From NCBI RefSeq assembly GCF_964063325.1, contig NZ_OZ061315.1, positions 3,906,001 through 3,970,000 of the forward strand: 64,000 nucleotides of DNA, written 5' to 3'. Made by a program: the position numbers and the translations under genes. Every line of letters begins with the position of its first letter. The first letter of the stretch is position 1. This DNA is from Hafnia alvei. GTDB lineage: Bacteria > Pseudomonadota > Gammaproteobacteria > Enterobacterales > Enterobacteriaceae. Below, one piece after another: positions 44,968-53,797 of this stretch. The notes beneath the pieces were generated by a model. The model saw only the letters and a program-made list of their open reading frames with translations. It had not been told where the DNA came from and ran no database searches.

Positions 44968-47253
44968 ATGTCGTTAGGATCCCCACTCAAGCGGGTGGAC
45001 GCTGAAGCTAAGGTTACCGGCCACGCTCGCTACACCGACGATCATCAAATGCACGGCATGCGTTACGCCAAATATGTACGTAGCCCTCTCGCCCACGCTT
45101 ACGTCACGGCCATTGATACTTATGCGGCGCTGGCTTTGCCGGGTGTTGAAGCCGTATTTACTTATCAAGACGTGCCTGAATTACGATTTCCCACCGCGGG
45201 ACATGCTTGGTCACTGGAGCCCGCTAAGCGAGACGTTGCCGATCGTCAGCTACTCACCCAGCATGTGCGCCATTATGGCGACGGTGTCGCGATTGTGGTC
45301 GCGCGTGATGCACTAACCGCAGAACGAGCCGCCGCGCTGGTTGAGGTGGCGTATCAAGAGCTGCCGGTGATAACCACGGCGCAGGGCGCTTTAGCACAAG
45401 ATGCCCCGCTGATTCATCCAGAAGGGAATACGCTGAAAAAAAGTGATATCAGCGCGAATCAGCCTAAAGAAGCGATTTCATCGGCCGATCTGCAGCTTTC
45501 TGCACATTTTCAAACGCCGGTGATCCAGCACTGCCATATGGAAGGCGTGACCTGTTTCGCCTACATGGAACAGCCGGATCACATTGTGATTGTGTCCAGC
45601 ACCCAGATCTCACAGATCGTGCGTCGCACCGTCGCTCAAGCACTAGGTATGCCTTGGTCAAACATACGCGTGATAAAACCCTATATCGGCGGTGGGTTCG
45701 GCAATAAACAGGACGTACTCGAAGAACCAATGGCCGCCTTTCTCACCCAAAAGATGGGTGGCATTCCGGTGAAGGTCGAACTCAGCCGTGAAGAGTGTTT
45801 TTTTGCTTCACGCACGCGTCATGCCTTTAGTATCGACGCGGAATTGGGACTTAATCACGACGGTATATTAACGGGCTATCAGTTGGACGTGCTGTCAAAC
45901 ACGGGCGCTTATGCTTCGCACGGGCATTCCATCGCTTCCGCCGGTGCCAACAAAATCAGCTATCTCTATCCCCGTAGCGCCTTCGGCTATTCTGCTCTTA
46001 CGCATTATTCAAACTATCCTGCCGCAGGCGCCATGCGTGGCTATGGCGCGCCGCAGGTGGCTTTTGCGCTTGAATGCTTATTAGATGACGCGGCAGAAAA
46101 ACTGTCACTCGACGCCGTCGATGTACGTTTGCTTAATGCCGCACGCAGCGGTGATATCAATCCGGTTAACCACAAAAAGATTTATAGCGCAGGACTTATT
46201 GAATGCCTTGAAAAAGGGCGCGATCTGTTCGAATGGAACGCCCGTAAAGCCGCCTGCCAAAATCAAACTGGCGATCTGCGCCGCGGCATCGGCGTCGCAT
46301 GTTTCAGCTACGGTTCTAACACCTATCCCGTCGGCGTTGAAATTGCGGGAGCCCGCATGTTGCTCAACCAAGACGGCACGGTAAACCTGCAAATTGGCGC
46401 CACGGAGATCGGCCAAGGTTCAGATACCGTTTTCGCCCAGATGGCCGCCGAAACGTTAGGTATTCCCTTTGAACATATTCGCGTGATATCCACCCAAGAC
46501 ACCGATATCACGGCCTACGATCCCGGGGCATTTGCGTCTCGGCAAAGCTATGTTGCCGCGCCTGCGGTGATGCAGGCGGCAAGCGAATTACGCAGTAAAA
46601 TACTGGCTCATGCCGAATTAATTAGCCACCAGCCACAGTGGGGACTCACGTTACTCAACGGAAATGTCGTGATGGCAGCCCAGCCTGAGATGGTGCTCAT
46701 GAGCGTGGCGGAAGTTTCGATGCACGCTTATTATCATCAGGAAATCGGCGCCCAGCTCCTAGCTGAAATATCCCATAAAACCACCACTAACCCACCGGCT
46801 TTTGGCTGCACGTTTGTCGATCTCAGCGTCGATATTCCACTGTGTAAAGTCACCATCAACAAGATTATCAACCTGCATGATTCAGGCCGAATTCTTAACC
46901 CACAGCTTGCCGAAGGCCAAGTGCATGGAGGGATGGGCATGGGGATCGGCTGGGCTTTATTCGAAGAGATGATCATTGATGAGAAAACCGGCGTAGTCCG
47001 TAATCCAAACCTGTTGGATTATAAATTCCCCACCATTATGGATCTGCCCGATCTGGACTGTGCATTTGTTGAAACCTATGAACCTCAGTCAGCGTACGGG
47101 CATAAGGCGCTCGGCGAACCGCCAATTATCTCGCCCGCTCCCGCAATTAGAAACGCTATTCGTATGGCAACCGGCATCTCCATCAACACGCTGCCCATCA
47201 CGCCTAAAACGCTGTTTGCTGAATTCGTTCAGGCCGGACTCATCAGGGAGTAA
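44968..47253 (+). CDS. xdhA: xanthine dehydrogenase molybdenum-binding subunit
   Basis: Large molybdopterin subunit of a three-part xanthine dehydrogenase, close to E. coli XdhA (752) along its whole length. The 761-residue product has the N-terminal aldehyde-oxidase domain (RVDAEAKVTGHARYTDDHQ, residues 8-26). Molybdopterin segments are GGGFGNKQDVLEEPMAAFL (near 245), RGYGAPQVAFALE (near 355) and ATEIGQGSDTVFAQMAAETLG. The catalytic Glu is in ALGEPPIISPA (near 715). Start at ATG 44968 with TAAGGAG upstream. It is followed by xdhB after 2 nt. E. coli has rihC, not xdhABC, between dapB and ispH. Confidence 0.95.
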   Translation: MSLGSPLKRVDAEAKVTGHARYTDDHQMHGMRYAKYVRSPLAHAYVTAIDTYAALALPGVEAVFTYQDVPELRFPTAGHAWSLEPAKRDVADRQLLTQHVRHYGDGVAIVVARDALTAERAAALVEVAYQELPVITTAQGALAQDAPLIHPEGNTLKKSDISANQPKEAISSADLQLSAHFQTPVIQHCHMEGVTCFAYMEQPDHIVIVSSTQISQIVRRTVAQALGMPWSNIRVIKPYIGGGFGNKQDVLEEPMAAFLTQKMGGIPVKVELSREECFFASRTRHAFSIDAELGLNHDGILTGYQLDVLSNTGAYASHGHSIASAGANKISYLYPRSAFGYSALTHYSNYPAAGAMRGYGAPQVAFALECLLDDAAEKLSLDAVDVRLLNAARSGDINPVNHKKIYSAGLIECLEKGRDLFEWNARKAACQNQTGDLRRGIGVACFSYGSNTYPVGVEIAGARMLLNQDGTVNLQIGATEIGQGSDTVFAQMAAETLGIPFEHIRVISTQDTDITAYDPGAFASRQSYVAAPAVMQAASELRSKILAHAELISHQPQWGLTLLNGNVVMAAQPEMVLMSVAEVSMHAYYHQEIGAQLLAEISHKTTTNPPAFGCTFVDLSVDIPLCKVTINKIINLHDSGRILNPQLAEGQVHGGMGMGIGWALFEEMIIDEKTGVVRNPNLLDYKFPTIMDLPDLDCAFVETYEPQSAYGHKALGEPPIISPAPAIRNAIRMATGISINTLPITPKTLFAEFVQAGLIRE

Positions 47254-47255
47254 TC

Positions 47256-48134
47256 ATGTACGATATCGAAAACTACTACCGTGCTCGCAGCGTGCTGCAT
47301 GCCTGTGAGCTACTCACTGAATATCCACAAGCACGGCTTTTAGCCGGCGGCACCGATGTGCTGATCCAGCTTCATCACCTAAACCCCAAATACCGCCACA
47401 TTGTTGATGTTCATGATTTACCCGAGTTAAAGGGGATCGGCATCGATCGCCATCATCATTTACGGATCGGCTCGGCAACCACCTTTACTGAACTCATTGA
47501 ACATCCGCTAATTCAGCAGCATCTGCCACTGCTTGCCGAGGCAGCGGCAACAATAGCGGGCCCTCAGGTACGTAACGTTGCGACCTATGGCGGCAATATC
47601 TGCAACGGAGCAACAAGCGCGGACTCAGCATCTCCCACCTTGGCGCTGAAAGCTGAACTAGAAATTGCGACCGCTCACGGTTGTTATCGGCGCTCTATCG
47701 AAGGTTTCCACACGGGTCCTGGAAAAGTCGCGCTACAGCAAGGCGAAATTGTGGTTGCCTTCTATTTTGCGCCTGAGTATTACCAAGATATTGGCAGCAG
47801 CTACATTAAATACGCCATGCGCGGTGCAATGGATATCGCCACGATTGGCTGTTCGGCGGTATGCCGCATCGCTCAAGGCCGCTTCACCGATCTACGTCTC
47901 ACCTATGGCGTTGCAGCACCTACACCTATTCGCTGCCCATATGCCGAGCAAAGCGCCATTGGCCAACCGCTGAATCAACAAACGCTGGCGGCTATCTGTG
48001 AAGCCGTAGCTCAGGATGTTTCTCCGCGTTCATCATGGCGCGCAGAAAAATCGTTTCGCCTGCATCTTATTCGCACCTTGGCTCAGCGTGCTATTTCACT
48101 CGCCGTCGAACGTGCTGGAGGTAAAATCGCATGA
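47256..48134 (+). CDS. xdhB: xanthine dehydrogenase FAD-binding subunit
   Basis: Passes electrons from the iron-sulfur subunit to the final acceptor. The 292-residue product has the FAD motifs LLAGGTDVLIQLHHLNP (near 29) and VATYGGNICNGATSADSAS (near 108). The C-terminal CO-dehydrogenase flavoprotein domain begins SSYIKYAMRGAMDIATIG (near 181). E. coli XdhB has 292 residues. Overlaps xdhC by 4 nt (ATGA). Confidence 0.95.
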   Translation: MYDIENYYRARSVLHACELLTEYPQARLLAGGTDVLIQLHHLNPKYRHIVDVHDLPELKGIGIDRHHHLRIGSATTFTELIEHPLIQQHLPLLAEAAATIAGPQVRNVATYGGNICNGATSADSASPTLALKAELEIATAHGCYRRSIEGFHTGPGKVALQQGEIVVAFYFAPEYYQDIGSSYIKYAMRGAMDIATIGCSAVCRIAQGRFTDLRLTYGVAAPTPIRCPYAEQSAIGQPLNQQTLAAICEAVAQDVSPRSSWRAEKSFRLHLIRTLAQRAISLAVERAGGKIA

Positions 48135-48607
48135 ATCGTAAGCATTGGGTTGATATTGAATGTGAAATAAATGGAAAGCGTTATCCCTTTACGATTTCTC
48201 CCGCGCTGTCGTTGATGGAGCTTCTTAGAGATGAAGGGCTAACCAGCGTGAAACAGGGCTGTGGGGTAGGAGAATGCGGAGCCTGCACCGTGCTTATCGA
48301 CGGCGTCGCAACCGATAGCTGTTTATACCTCGCCGTATGGGCCGATGGAAAACGTATCAGCACCGCCGAAGGTGAAGTAAAAAACGGCCAACTCTCGCAG
48401 GTACAGCAGGCCTATGTGAATGCCGGTGCCGTACAGTGTGGCTTCTGCACGCCGGGTCTGGTGATGGCAACCACGGCGCTGCTCGCCAAACACCCGTCCC
48501 GCCCGTTAACTCATGAAGAAATTCGCCGAGGATTAGCAGGAAACCTATGCCGCTGCACTGGCTATCAAATGGTGATCCGTGCGGTGGAAGCGTGTAGTAA
48601 ACCGTAA
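48131..48607 (+). CDS. xdhC: xanthine dehydrogenase iron-sulfur subunit
   Basis: Small subunit with two [2Fe-2S] clusters. The plant-type cluster cysteines are in GCGVGECGACTVLIDGVATDSC (residues 43-64). The second cluster lies in CGFCTPGLVM (near 103) and GNLCRCTGYQMV (near 137). Length 158 against 159 in E. coli. Last gene of xdhABC. No molybdenum cofactor sulfurase gene (xdhC-like MocS/XdhC in other bacteria) is present in this window. Confidence 0.95.
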   Translation: MNRKHWVDIECEINGKRYPFTISPALSLMELLRDEGLTSVKQGCGVGECGACTVLIDGVATDSCLYLAVWADGKRISTAEGEVKNGQLSQVQQAYVNAGAVQCGFCTPGLVMATTALLAKHPSRPLTHEEIRRGLAGNLCRCTGYQMVIRAVEACSKP

Positions 48608-48655
48608 TACGGTCACAGCACAATGTGAAACTGCTCGCAATTTTTAGCCACCATT

Positions 48656-48696
48656 GACGGCGAAAACGTCACCCTCTCAATGACATCTTCGCCGTT
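48656..48696. other. long inverted repeat between xdhC and frvA
   Basis: GACGGCGAAAACGTCA (48656-48671) is the near-perfect inverted match (14 of 16) of TGACATCTTCGCCGTT (48681-48696), around a 9-nt loop. No T tract follows, so it could be an operator, a weak terminator for xdhABC, or a transcript-stability hairpin. Confidence 0.5.
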
Positions 48697-48774
48697 ACTC
48701 CTTTCCGCCATGCGCCTTATTATATTTACGTATCGCATTCGTATTGCCCGCATAACTCGCATAAGGAGGGCACT

Positions 48775-49218
48775 TTGGCGCTTATTACCTACGCAGACAT
48801 TGATCTGAACATCAGTGGAAATACCCAATACGCGGTGCTGAAATCACTCAGTCAAATGGCTGTCGCACGAGGATTCGTGAACGATCAAGCCCGCTATCTA
48901 CAAACCTTGTTGCTAAGAGAAAAAGAGTCCTCCACCAGTTTTGGCTGCGGTGTCGCTATTCCTCATGGCAAATCTGCGGTTGTTCACCAGCCTTTTGTGT
49001 TATTTGCTAGAAGCGCCCAAGGCGTGGACTGGCAGGCCGAAGACGGTGAACTAGCATCGTGTTGGATCTGCTTAGGTGTTCCCCAGACCAGTGCCAGCGA
49101 GCAGATAGGCATGATATCTAAGCTGTGCCGCAAGGTAATTTACCCTGATTTTATTGCGCAGATAAAAAGCCTAGATAGCGCAGGTATTGTCACATTACTG
49201 AACGCGACCCTAGCTTAA
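48775..49218 (+). CDS. frvA: PTS fructose-type EIIA component (FrvA-like)
   Basis: Takes phosphate from HPr and passes it to the EIIB domain of the next gene. The 147-residue product is a mannitol/fructose-type EIIA with active His64 in CGVAIPHGKSAVV. The start is TTG at 48775, supported by AAGGAGGG (48763-48770); no ATG lies within the first 27 residues. Size matches E. coli FrvA (148), and the next genes match FrvB, FrvX and FrvR in size and type, which supports the name. The sugar is unknown. Confidence 0.88.
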   Translation: MALITYADIDLNISGNTQYAVLKSLSQMAVARGFVNDQARYLQTLLLREKESSTSFGCGVAIPHGKSAVVHQPFVLFARSAQGVDWQAEDGELASCWICLGVPQTSASEQIGMISKLCRKVIYPDFIAQIKSLDSAGIVTLLNATLA

Positions 49219-49243
49219 TCCTATCGCCGTCAAGGACAGAACA

Positions 49244-50689
49244 ATGGAAACTGCTCTGAAGATAGTCGCTATCACCAACTGCCCAGCGGGTATCGCGCAT
49301 ACCTACATGGTTGCTGAAGCATTAGAAAATAAAGCCCGAGAATTAGGTTATCAAATAAAGGTTGAAACCCAAGGCTCCAGCGGGGTTGAAAATCGCCTCA
49401 CGCCGGATGAAATCCATGCCGCAGACTATGTAATTTTAGCTATCGGCCGTGGTTTGAGCGAAGAAGATCGCCAACGCTTTGCAGGCAAAAAAGTATTTGA
49501 AATAAAGATCTCGCAGGCGCTAAAAAACATTGACCAGATCTATCAACAGTTGGAACAGAATTCACTGCTTTTGGGCATGGAAAGCGCAGTACGCCTAGGC
49601 AAGCAGGATGTTGAGCCGGACAGCCTGATGAGCCACCTGATGGCTGGTGTTTCAGCCGCACTACCGTTTGTCATCGGCGGGGGTTTATTGGTTGCTGTAG
49701 CAAATATGCTGGTCCAACTCGGCTTGCCCTATCACGACATGACCAAGGGCTCCCCGTCATTTACGTGGGTGATGGAGTCAATCGGCTACCTCGGGTTTAA
49801 ATTTATGATCCCGATAATGGGTGCCTACATTGCCTATTCGATCAGCGATAAACCTGCCTTCGCACCGGCTTTCTTAGTGTGCTATTTGGCAAACGACAAT
49901 GCGCTATTAGGTACGCAATCCGGCGCGGGTTTTCTCGGCGCGGTGATTTTAGGTCTAAGTATCGGATACTTTGTGAAATACTTCCGCAGGGTAAAGTTGG
50001 GCAAAGCGCTGCAACCTCTGCTGGGTTCAATGTTAATCCCATTTGTTACGCTGCTAGTTTTTGGCATCCTAACTTATTACATCATCGGCCCAGTTATGGG
50101 CAGCATGATGGATTATCTACTGCATTTCCTAAACACGATTCCAACCTCCATGAAGCTATTGGCCGCATTCCTCGTCGGTGCAATGCTGGCTTTTGATATG
50201 GGTGGCCCAATCAATAAAACAGCCTGGTTTTTCTGCTTCTCGCTGTTGGACAAACATATTTACGACTGGTATGCGATTGTCGGCGTGGTGGCACTAATGC
50301 CACCGATGGCCGCAGGACTGGCTACGTTTATCACCCCTAAACTGTTTACTCAACAGGAAAGAGACGCCGCTGGCAGTGCCATTGTGGTAGGTGCAACCGT
50401 GGCGACTGAACCCGCGATCCCCTACGCACTTGCTGCTCCGCTACCGATGATCACCGCCAATACGCTGAGCGGTGGCATAACCGGCATGCTAGTCATTGCA
50501 TTTGGTATTAAACGATTAGCGCCTGGATTAGGCATTTTTGATCCGCTGATTGGGCTGATGTCACCGGGATTATCGTTCTATTTGGTTTTAGCTTGCGGAT
50601 TAGCACTTAACATTTTTCTTATCGTGGTACTGAAAGGTGCATGGCTGAAGCGTCAGGCAGCCAAACAAATAACAAATTTAAAGGTGTGA
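49244..50689 (+). CDS. frvB: PTS fructose-type EIIBC component (FrvB-like)
   Basis: Membrane permease and phosphotransferase of the PTS. The 481 residues have an N-terminal EIIB domain with the phosphorylated Cys13 in ITNCPAGIAHTYMVAEALE and a long EIIC domain (about 135-470). That domain has about nine hydrophobic segments, including the family patches GVSAALPFVIGGGLL and AFDMGGPINKTAWFF. E. coli FrvB has 483 residues. It lies 25 nt after frvA and 1 nt before frvX. Confidence 0.9.
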   Translation: METALKIVAITNCPAGIAHTYMVAEALENKARELGYQIKVETQGSSGVENRLTPDEIHAADYVILAIGRGLSEEDRQRFAGKKVFEIKISQALKNIDQIYQQLEQNSLLLGMESAVRLGKQDVEPDSLMSHLMAGVSAALPFVIGGGLLVAVANMLVQLGLPYHDMTKGSPSFTWVMESIGYLGFKFMIPIMGAYIAYSISDKPAFAPAFLVCYLANDNALLGTQSGAGFLGAVILGLSIGYFVKYFRRVKLGKALQPLLGSMLIPFVTLLVFGILTYYIIGPVMGSMMDYLLHFLNTIPTSMKLLAAFLVGAMLAFDMGGPINKTAWFFCFSLLDKHIYDWYAIVGVVALMPPMAAGLATFITPKLFTQQERDAAGSAIVVGATVATEPAIPYALAAPLPMITANTLSGGITGMLVIAFGIKRLAPGLGIFDPLIGLMSPGLSFYLVLACGLALNIFLIVVLKGAWLKRQAAKQITNLKV

Positions 50690-50690
50690 C

Positions 50691-51767
50691 ATGAACATAA
50701 ATCCGCTCAGCACGGCACTGCTCGAAACCCTATGCAACGCACATGGCGTGAGCGGTGATGAACACGAGATCCGTGAAATTTTGCATCACGAGTTGCAAGA
50801 TCACGCCGATGAAATCACTTTCGATGGTTTGGGCAGTTTTATTGCTAAAAAAGGTAGCAAAGGGCCAAAGGTGGCGATTGTCGCTCACATGGACGAAGTC
50901 GGCATGATGGTGAAGTTTATCAGCAATGAAGGCTATCTTTACTTCGACACCATCGGTTCATGGTGGAATCAATCGATGCTTAACCACCGAATGCAAATCC
51001 GCACCCGCAGCGGAAATAAAATACTCGGTATCGTTGGCTCTATCGCTCCACATGCCTTGAACGAAAAACAGAAGCAAAGCCCGATTGAACTCGACGACAT
51101 GTTTATTGACGTTGGGGCTTCATCCGCCAAAGCAGTCGAAGCTATGGGCATTGCGGTGGGGGACTTTATCTGCCCTGAGCCAAACTATAGTTTATTAGGG
51201 GCAAACCGCGTTTTGGCTAAAGCATTGGATAATCGCGCGGGATGCGCATTAGCTGTAGAGCTGTTTAAACAAGTCAGTAATCCAGATATCACGCTATATT
51301 CAGTTGCTACAGTACAAGAAGAGGTGGGGCTACGCGGTGCTCAGGCCTCTGCTGAAACAATCAAACCAGACATAGTCATCGTGATAGATACTGCGGTTGC
51401 AGGAGATATTCCCGGTATCAACACCATCAAATTTCCGCTTCGCCTAGATGCAGGCCCCGCTGTGATGCTGTTTGATAAACGTTATTTCCCTCACCAGAAA
51501 CTCACGGCAGAAATAAAATCTTGCGCGGTAACTGCACAACAACCACTACAAGTATGCACTATGAAAACGGGTGCTACCGACGCTGGCCGCTATAACGTAA
51601 TGGGTGGTGGTCGCCCCGTTGTCGCGTTATGCTTACCTACGCGCTACCTGCATGCCAACTCATCGATGATTTCCATTCAGGACTATCGCGCCCTCAGCCA
51701 AATTTTAAATGAATTCTTGCAGAATTATAATGCAGCAAAACATTTAGAACTGAGCCGCTATCTTTAG
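50691..51767 (+). CDS. frvX: M42-family metallo-aminopeptidase (FrvX-like)
   Basis: A cytoplasmic, probably dodecameric, two-metal aminopeptidase of family M42. E. coli FrvX was once called an endoglucanase. Metal ligands are visible as VAHMDEVGMMV (His near 67), ALDNRAGCALAV (Asp near 180), QEEVGLRGA (Glu pair near 213), VIDTAVAGDIPG (Asp near 234) and TRYLHANSSM (His near 323). Length 358 (E. coli 356). Its place in a PTS operon suggests that the imported substrate, once phosphorylated, includes a peptide or amide bond; that is inference. A terminator follows. Confidence 0.9.
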   Translation: MNINPLSTALLETLCNAHGVSGDEHEIREILHHELQDHADEITFDGLGSFIAKKGSKGPKVAIVAHMDEVGMMVKFISNEGYLYFDTIGSWWNQSMLNHRMQIRTRSGNKILGIVGSIAPHALNEKQKQSPIELDDMFIDVGASSAKAVEAMGIAVGDFICPEPNYSLLGANRVLAKALDNRAGCALAVELFKQVSNPDITLYSVATVQEEVGLRGAQASAETIKPDIVIVIDTAVAGDIPGINTIKFPLRLDAGPAVMLFDKRYFPHQKLTAEIKSCAVTAQQPLQVCTMKTGATDAGRYNVMGGGRPVVALCLPTRYLHANSSMISIQDYRALSQILNEFLQNYNAAKHLELSRYL

Positions 51768-51775
51768 CACAGCGT

Positions 51776-51804
51776 GAAAGATCTCATGCAGAGATCTTTC
51801 TTTT
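51776..51804 (+). terminator. terminator between frvX and frvR
   Basis: A perfect 10-bp stem (51776-51785 with 51791-51800), 5-nt loop and TTTT. It would separate frvABX from frvR, at least partly. Confidence 0.8.
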
Positions 51805-51849
51805 AACCGCTATTTAAACACATTAGATAAATAACCAAGCCGATACTCT

Positions 51850-53607
51850 ATGCTAAATAACCGCCAGTTAACCATCATTGATATATTGGAACACCAAAAT
51901 ATAAGCGGTTTAGCGTTGGCTAAAAAAATAAACGTTTCCACACGCACTATTATGCGTGATATCGACTACATTAATTTCACACTAGGTTCAGCAGCTATCA
52001 TACGCTCTCCACTCAATAGTATAGGTTATACACTAGACATATTAGAACGTGAGGCGTTTTACCGTGCGTTAAGCAAGCATGATAACGATGACAGAATTCT
52101 TCTTGAACTATTAACCCAGCCCTACGTCACGCTGTCTGGCTTTGCAAATATCCTAAAACTGCCAGCGACAATTGTGGCTGAAAAAGTTAATCAGCTCAGA
52201 GCACGTTATGAAAAATCATTGTGTATTAGCTCTAAACCAAATGCAGGTCATTACATTGATGAACCACTGCTAAAAAAAACGCTTATTTTAGCAAATCTGA
52301 TAAAAAAGAATCCGGCCGAAGTCTGCCCGTTGCTCAAAAGCACGCTCGAGAGTTATCGTGCGATGAGCGCAGCAGCTGAGCGTGTTCAGCCTCACATCGA
52401 CTATCATTATAAGAACGGTGAGTATTTGGCAAGCCTGCTGCTCGCTGTATATCACATGCCACGTGAAACTACCGCTGGCACTACGCAAGATCCCTATTAT
52501 TCACAGATCTATGCTGCCGCCGATCTGCCTATAACTTATGCGCTTGTGGAGTGCGCCACAAACGTGATTAATATTTTAAAGCAAAATCAGTCGCGGATTA
52601 GTCCTACCACGTTACAACCGCTATTACATTCACTCTGTCTACAGCACCGCGAAGGTTTTGTAGATAATGAGCTTATTAACGACCTCAGCCAACATATATC
52701 TCGCTATGCTGCCTATCCTGACTATTTACCCGACTATAGAAATAGTAGTATTAATCATATTAAAGCCACATACCCCGTAGCTTTTGATTTAAGCATCCAG
52801 TTAGTCAGCAAAATAAAAGAACACTTTGGTGTGGAAATTTTCGACATCGACCTTATTGGGCTTTATTTTTCTTGTGCTATTGAAAGACAAAATAGGGTTG
52901 AACAAAAAATAATTTTATTTTCCTCTCAATATGCTATCGCTAACATTAACCGAATGGCAATTGAACGTGAAATCGCCGACACAACAGTGTTTATCGTCAA
53001 CGATGTCAATGAACTTTATGCATTGCTTAATGATACCTCCCCAATTTTAATCATCAATAACAGCCAAAACAGACTTCCAGAACTCGTTGATATTAAAACT
53101 ATCACATTAAAAAGTATCATTTCCGAATCTGGAATTAAGAAAATTAAAGATTATATTAGTCATATCACCATCCGTAACAATCTAAATAAGTTTATTCCTG
53201 CCGAGCCTGCATTTAGCTATGACAATGCGCCGAACCAAAGTTGGCTTAGTATCATTAGCAGCATTTGCCAACTGTTGGAACGCCGAAAAATCATCAGCAA
53301 AGCGGATGCCGAGCGTATTTATCAGCGAGAAACAGAAGGCGAAAATTTGATTGTGAATCACATCGCGATTCCACACTGCATCAGCGCAGATAAAAAATCA
53401 TTTTTCGCCGTATTTGTCCGTCTAGCCATGCCGCTTATGCTCAATGGCGAATGGGTTTATCACGTGCTACTTACCTGTACTAATCCTACCGCAACCCACG
53501 AGTTACAGATATTCAGTTATTTGGCTTTTACATTAAATGCCTGTGATAAAAACCAAATTATGCAGATCAACGATCATGCTGATTTTATTGAACTGATTAA
53601 ATCTTAG
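51850..53607 (+). CDS. frvR: PRD-type transcriptional regulator (FrvR-like)
   Basis: Likely regulator of the frv genes. The 585-residue product has an N-terminal HTH of the BglG/MtlR type (QLTIIDILEHQNISGLALAKKINVSTRTIMRDIDYIN, residues 5-41). Two PTS-regulation domains follow (a clear second one around KEHFGVEIFDIDLIGLYFSCAIERQ, near 320). A C-terminal EIIA-like domain has VNHIAIPHCISADK (His near 514). E. coli FrvR has 582. The coding region is visibly richer in A+T than frvABX, and no strong Shine-Dalgarno precedes the ATG, so expression may be low. Confidence 0.85.
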   Translation: MLNNRQLTIIDILEHQNISGLALAKKINVSTRTIMRDIDYINFTLGSAAIIRSPLNSIGYTLDILEREAFYRALSKHDNDDRILLELLTQPYVTLSGFANILKLPATIVAEKVNQLRARYEKSLCISSKPNAGHYIDEPLLKKTLILANLIKKNPAEVCPLLKSTLESYRAMSAAAERVQPHIDYHYKNGEYLASLLLAVYHMPRETTAGTTQDPYYSQIYAAADLPITYALVECATNVINILKQNQSRISPTTLQPLLHSLCLQHREGFVDNELINDLSQHISRYAAYPDYLPDYRNSSINHIKATYPVAFDLSIQLVSKIKEHFGVEIFDIDLIGLYFSCAIERQNRVEQKIILFSSQYAIANINRMAIEREIADTTVFIVNDVNELYALLNDTSPILIINNSQNRLPELVDIKTITLKSIISESGIKKIKDYISHITIRNNLNKFIPAEPAFSYDNAPNQSWLSIISSICQLLERRKIISKADAERIYQRETEGENLIVNHIAIPHCISADKKSFFAVFVRLAMPLMLNGEWVYHVLLTCTNPTATHELQIFSYLAFTLNACDKNQIMQINDHADFIELIKS

Positions 53608-53726
53608 ATATTGAATACCTAACATCACGCGGTGATATTTCAGTTCGTAAAGCAGTATCGTTTTTACAACGGCTCATCGAATATTTTTTGCTTTCTGTTT
53701 TTTGAGTTTTTCTACGATAAAAAAGA

Positions 53727-53759
53727 TAAAAAAATGCCTGATGAAACTCATCAGGCATT
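53727..53759 (-). terminator. ispH terminator
   Basis: A perfect 12-bp stem (53748-53759 with 53733-53744) with a 3-nt loop; on the minus strand it is followed by seven T. It closes the ribF-ileS-lspA-fkpB-ispH unit. On plus, after frvR, there is no T tract. Confidence 0.93.
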
Positions 53760-53797
53760 GACAATATTATATTCTCATGCACTCAAATGGTTGAAGG

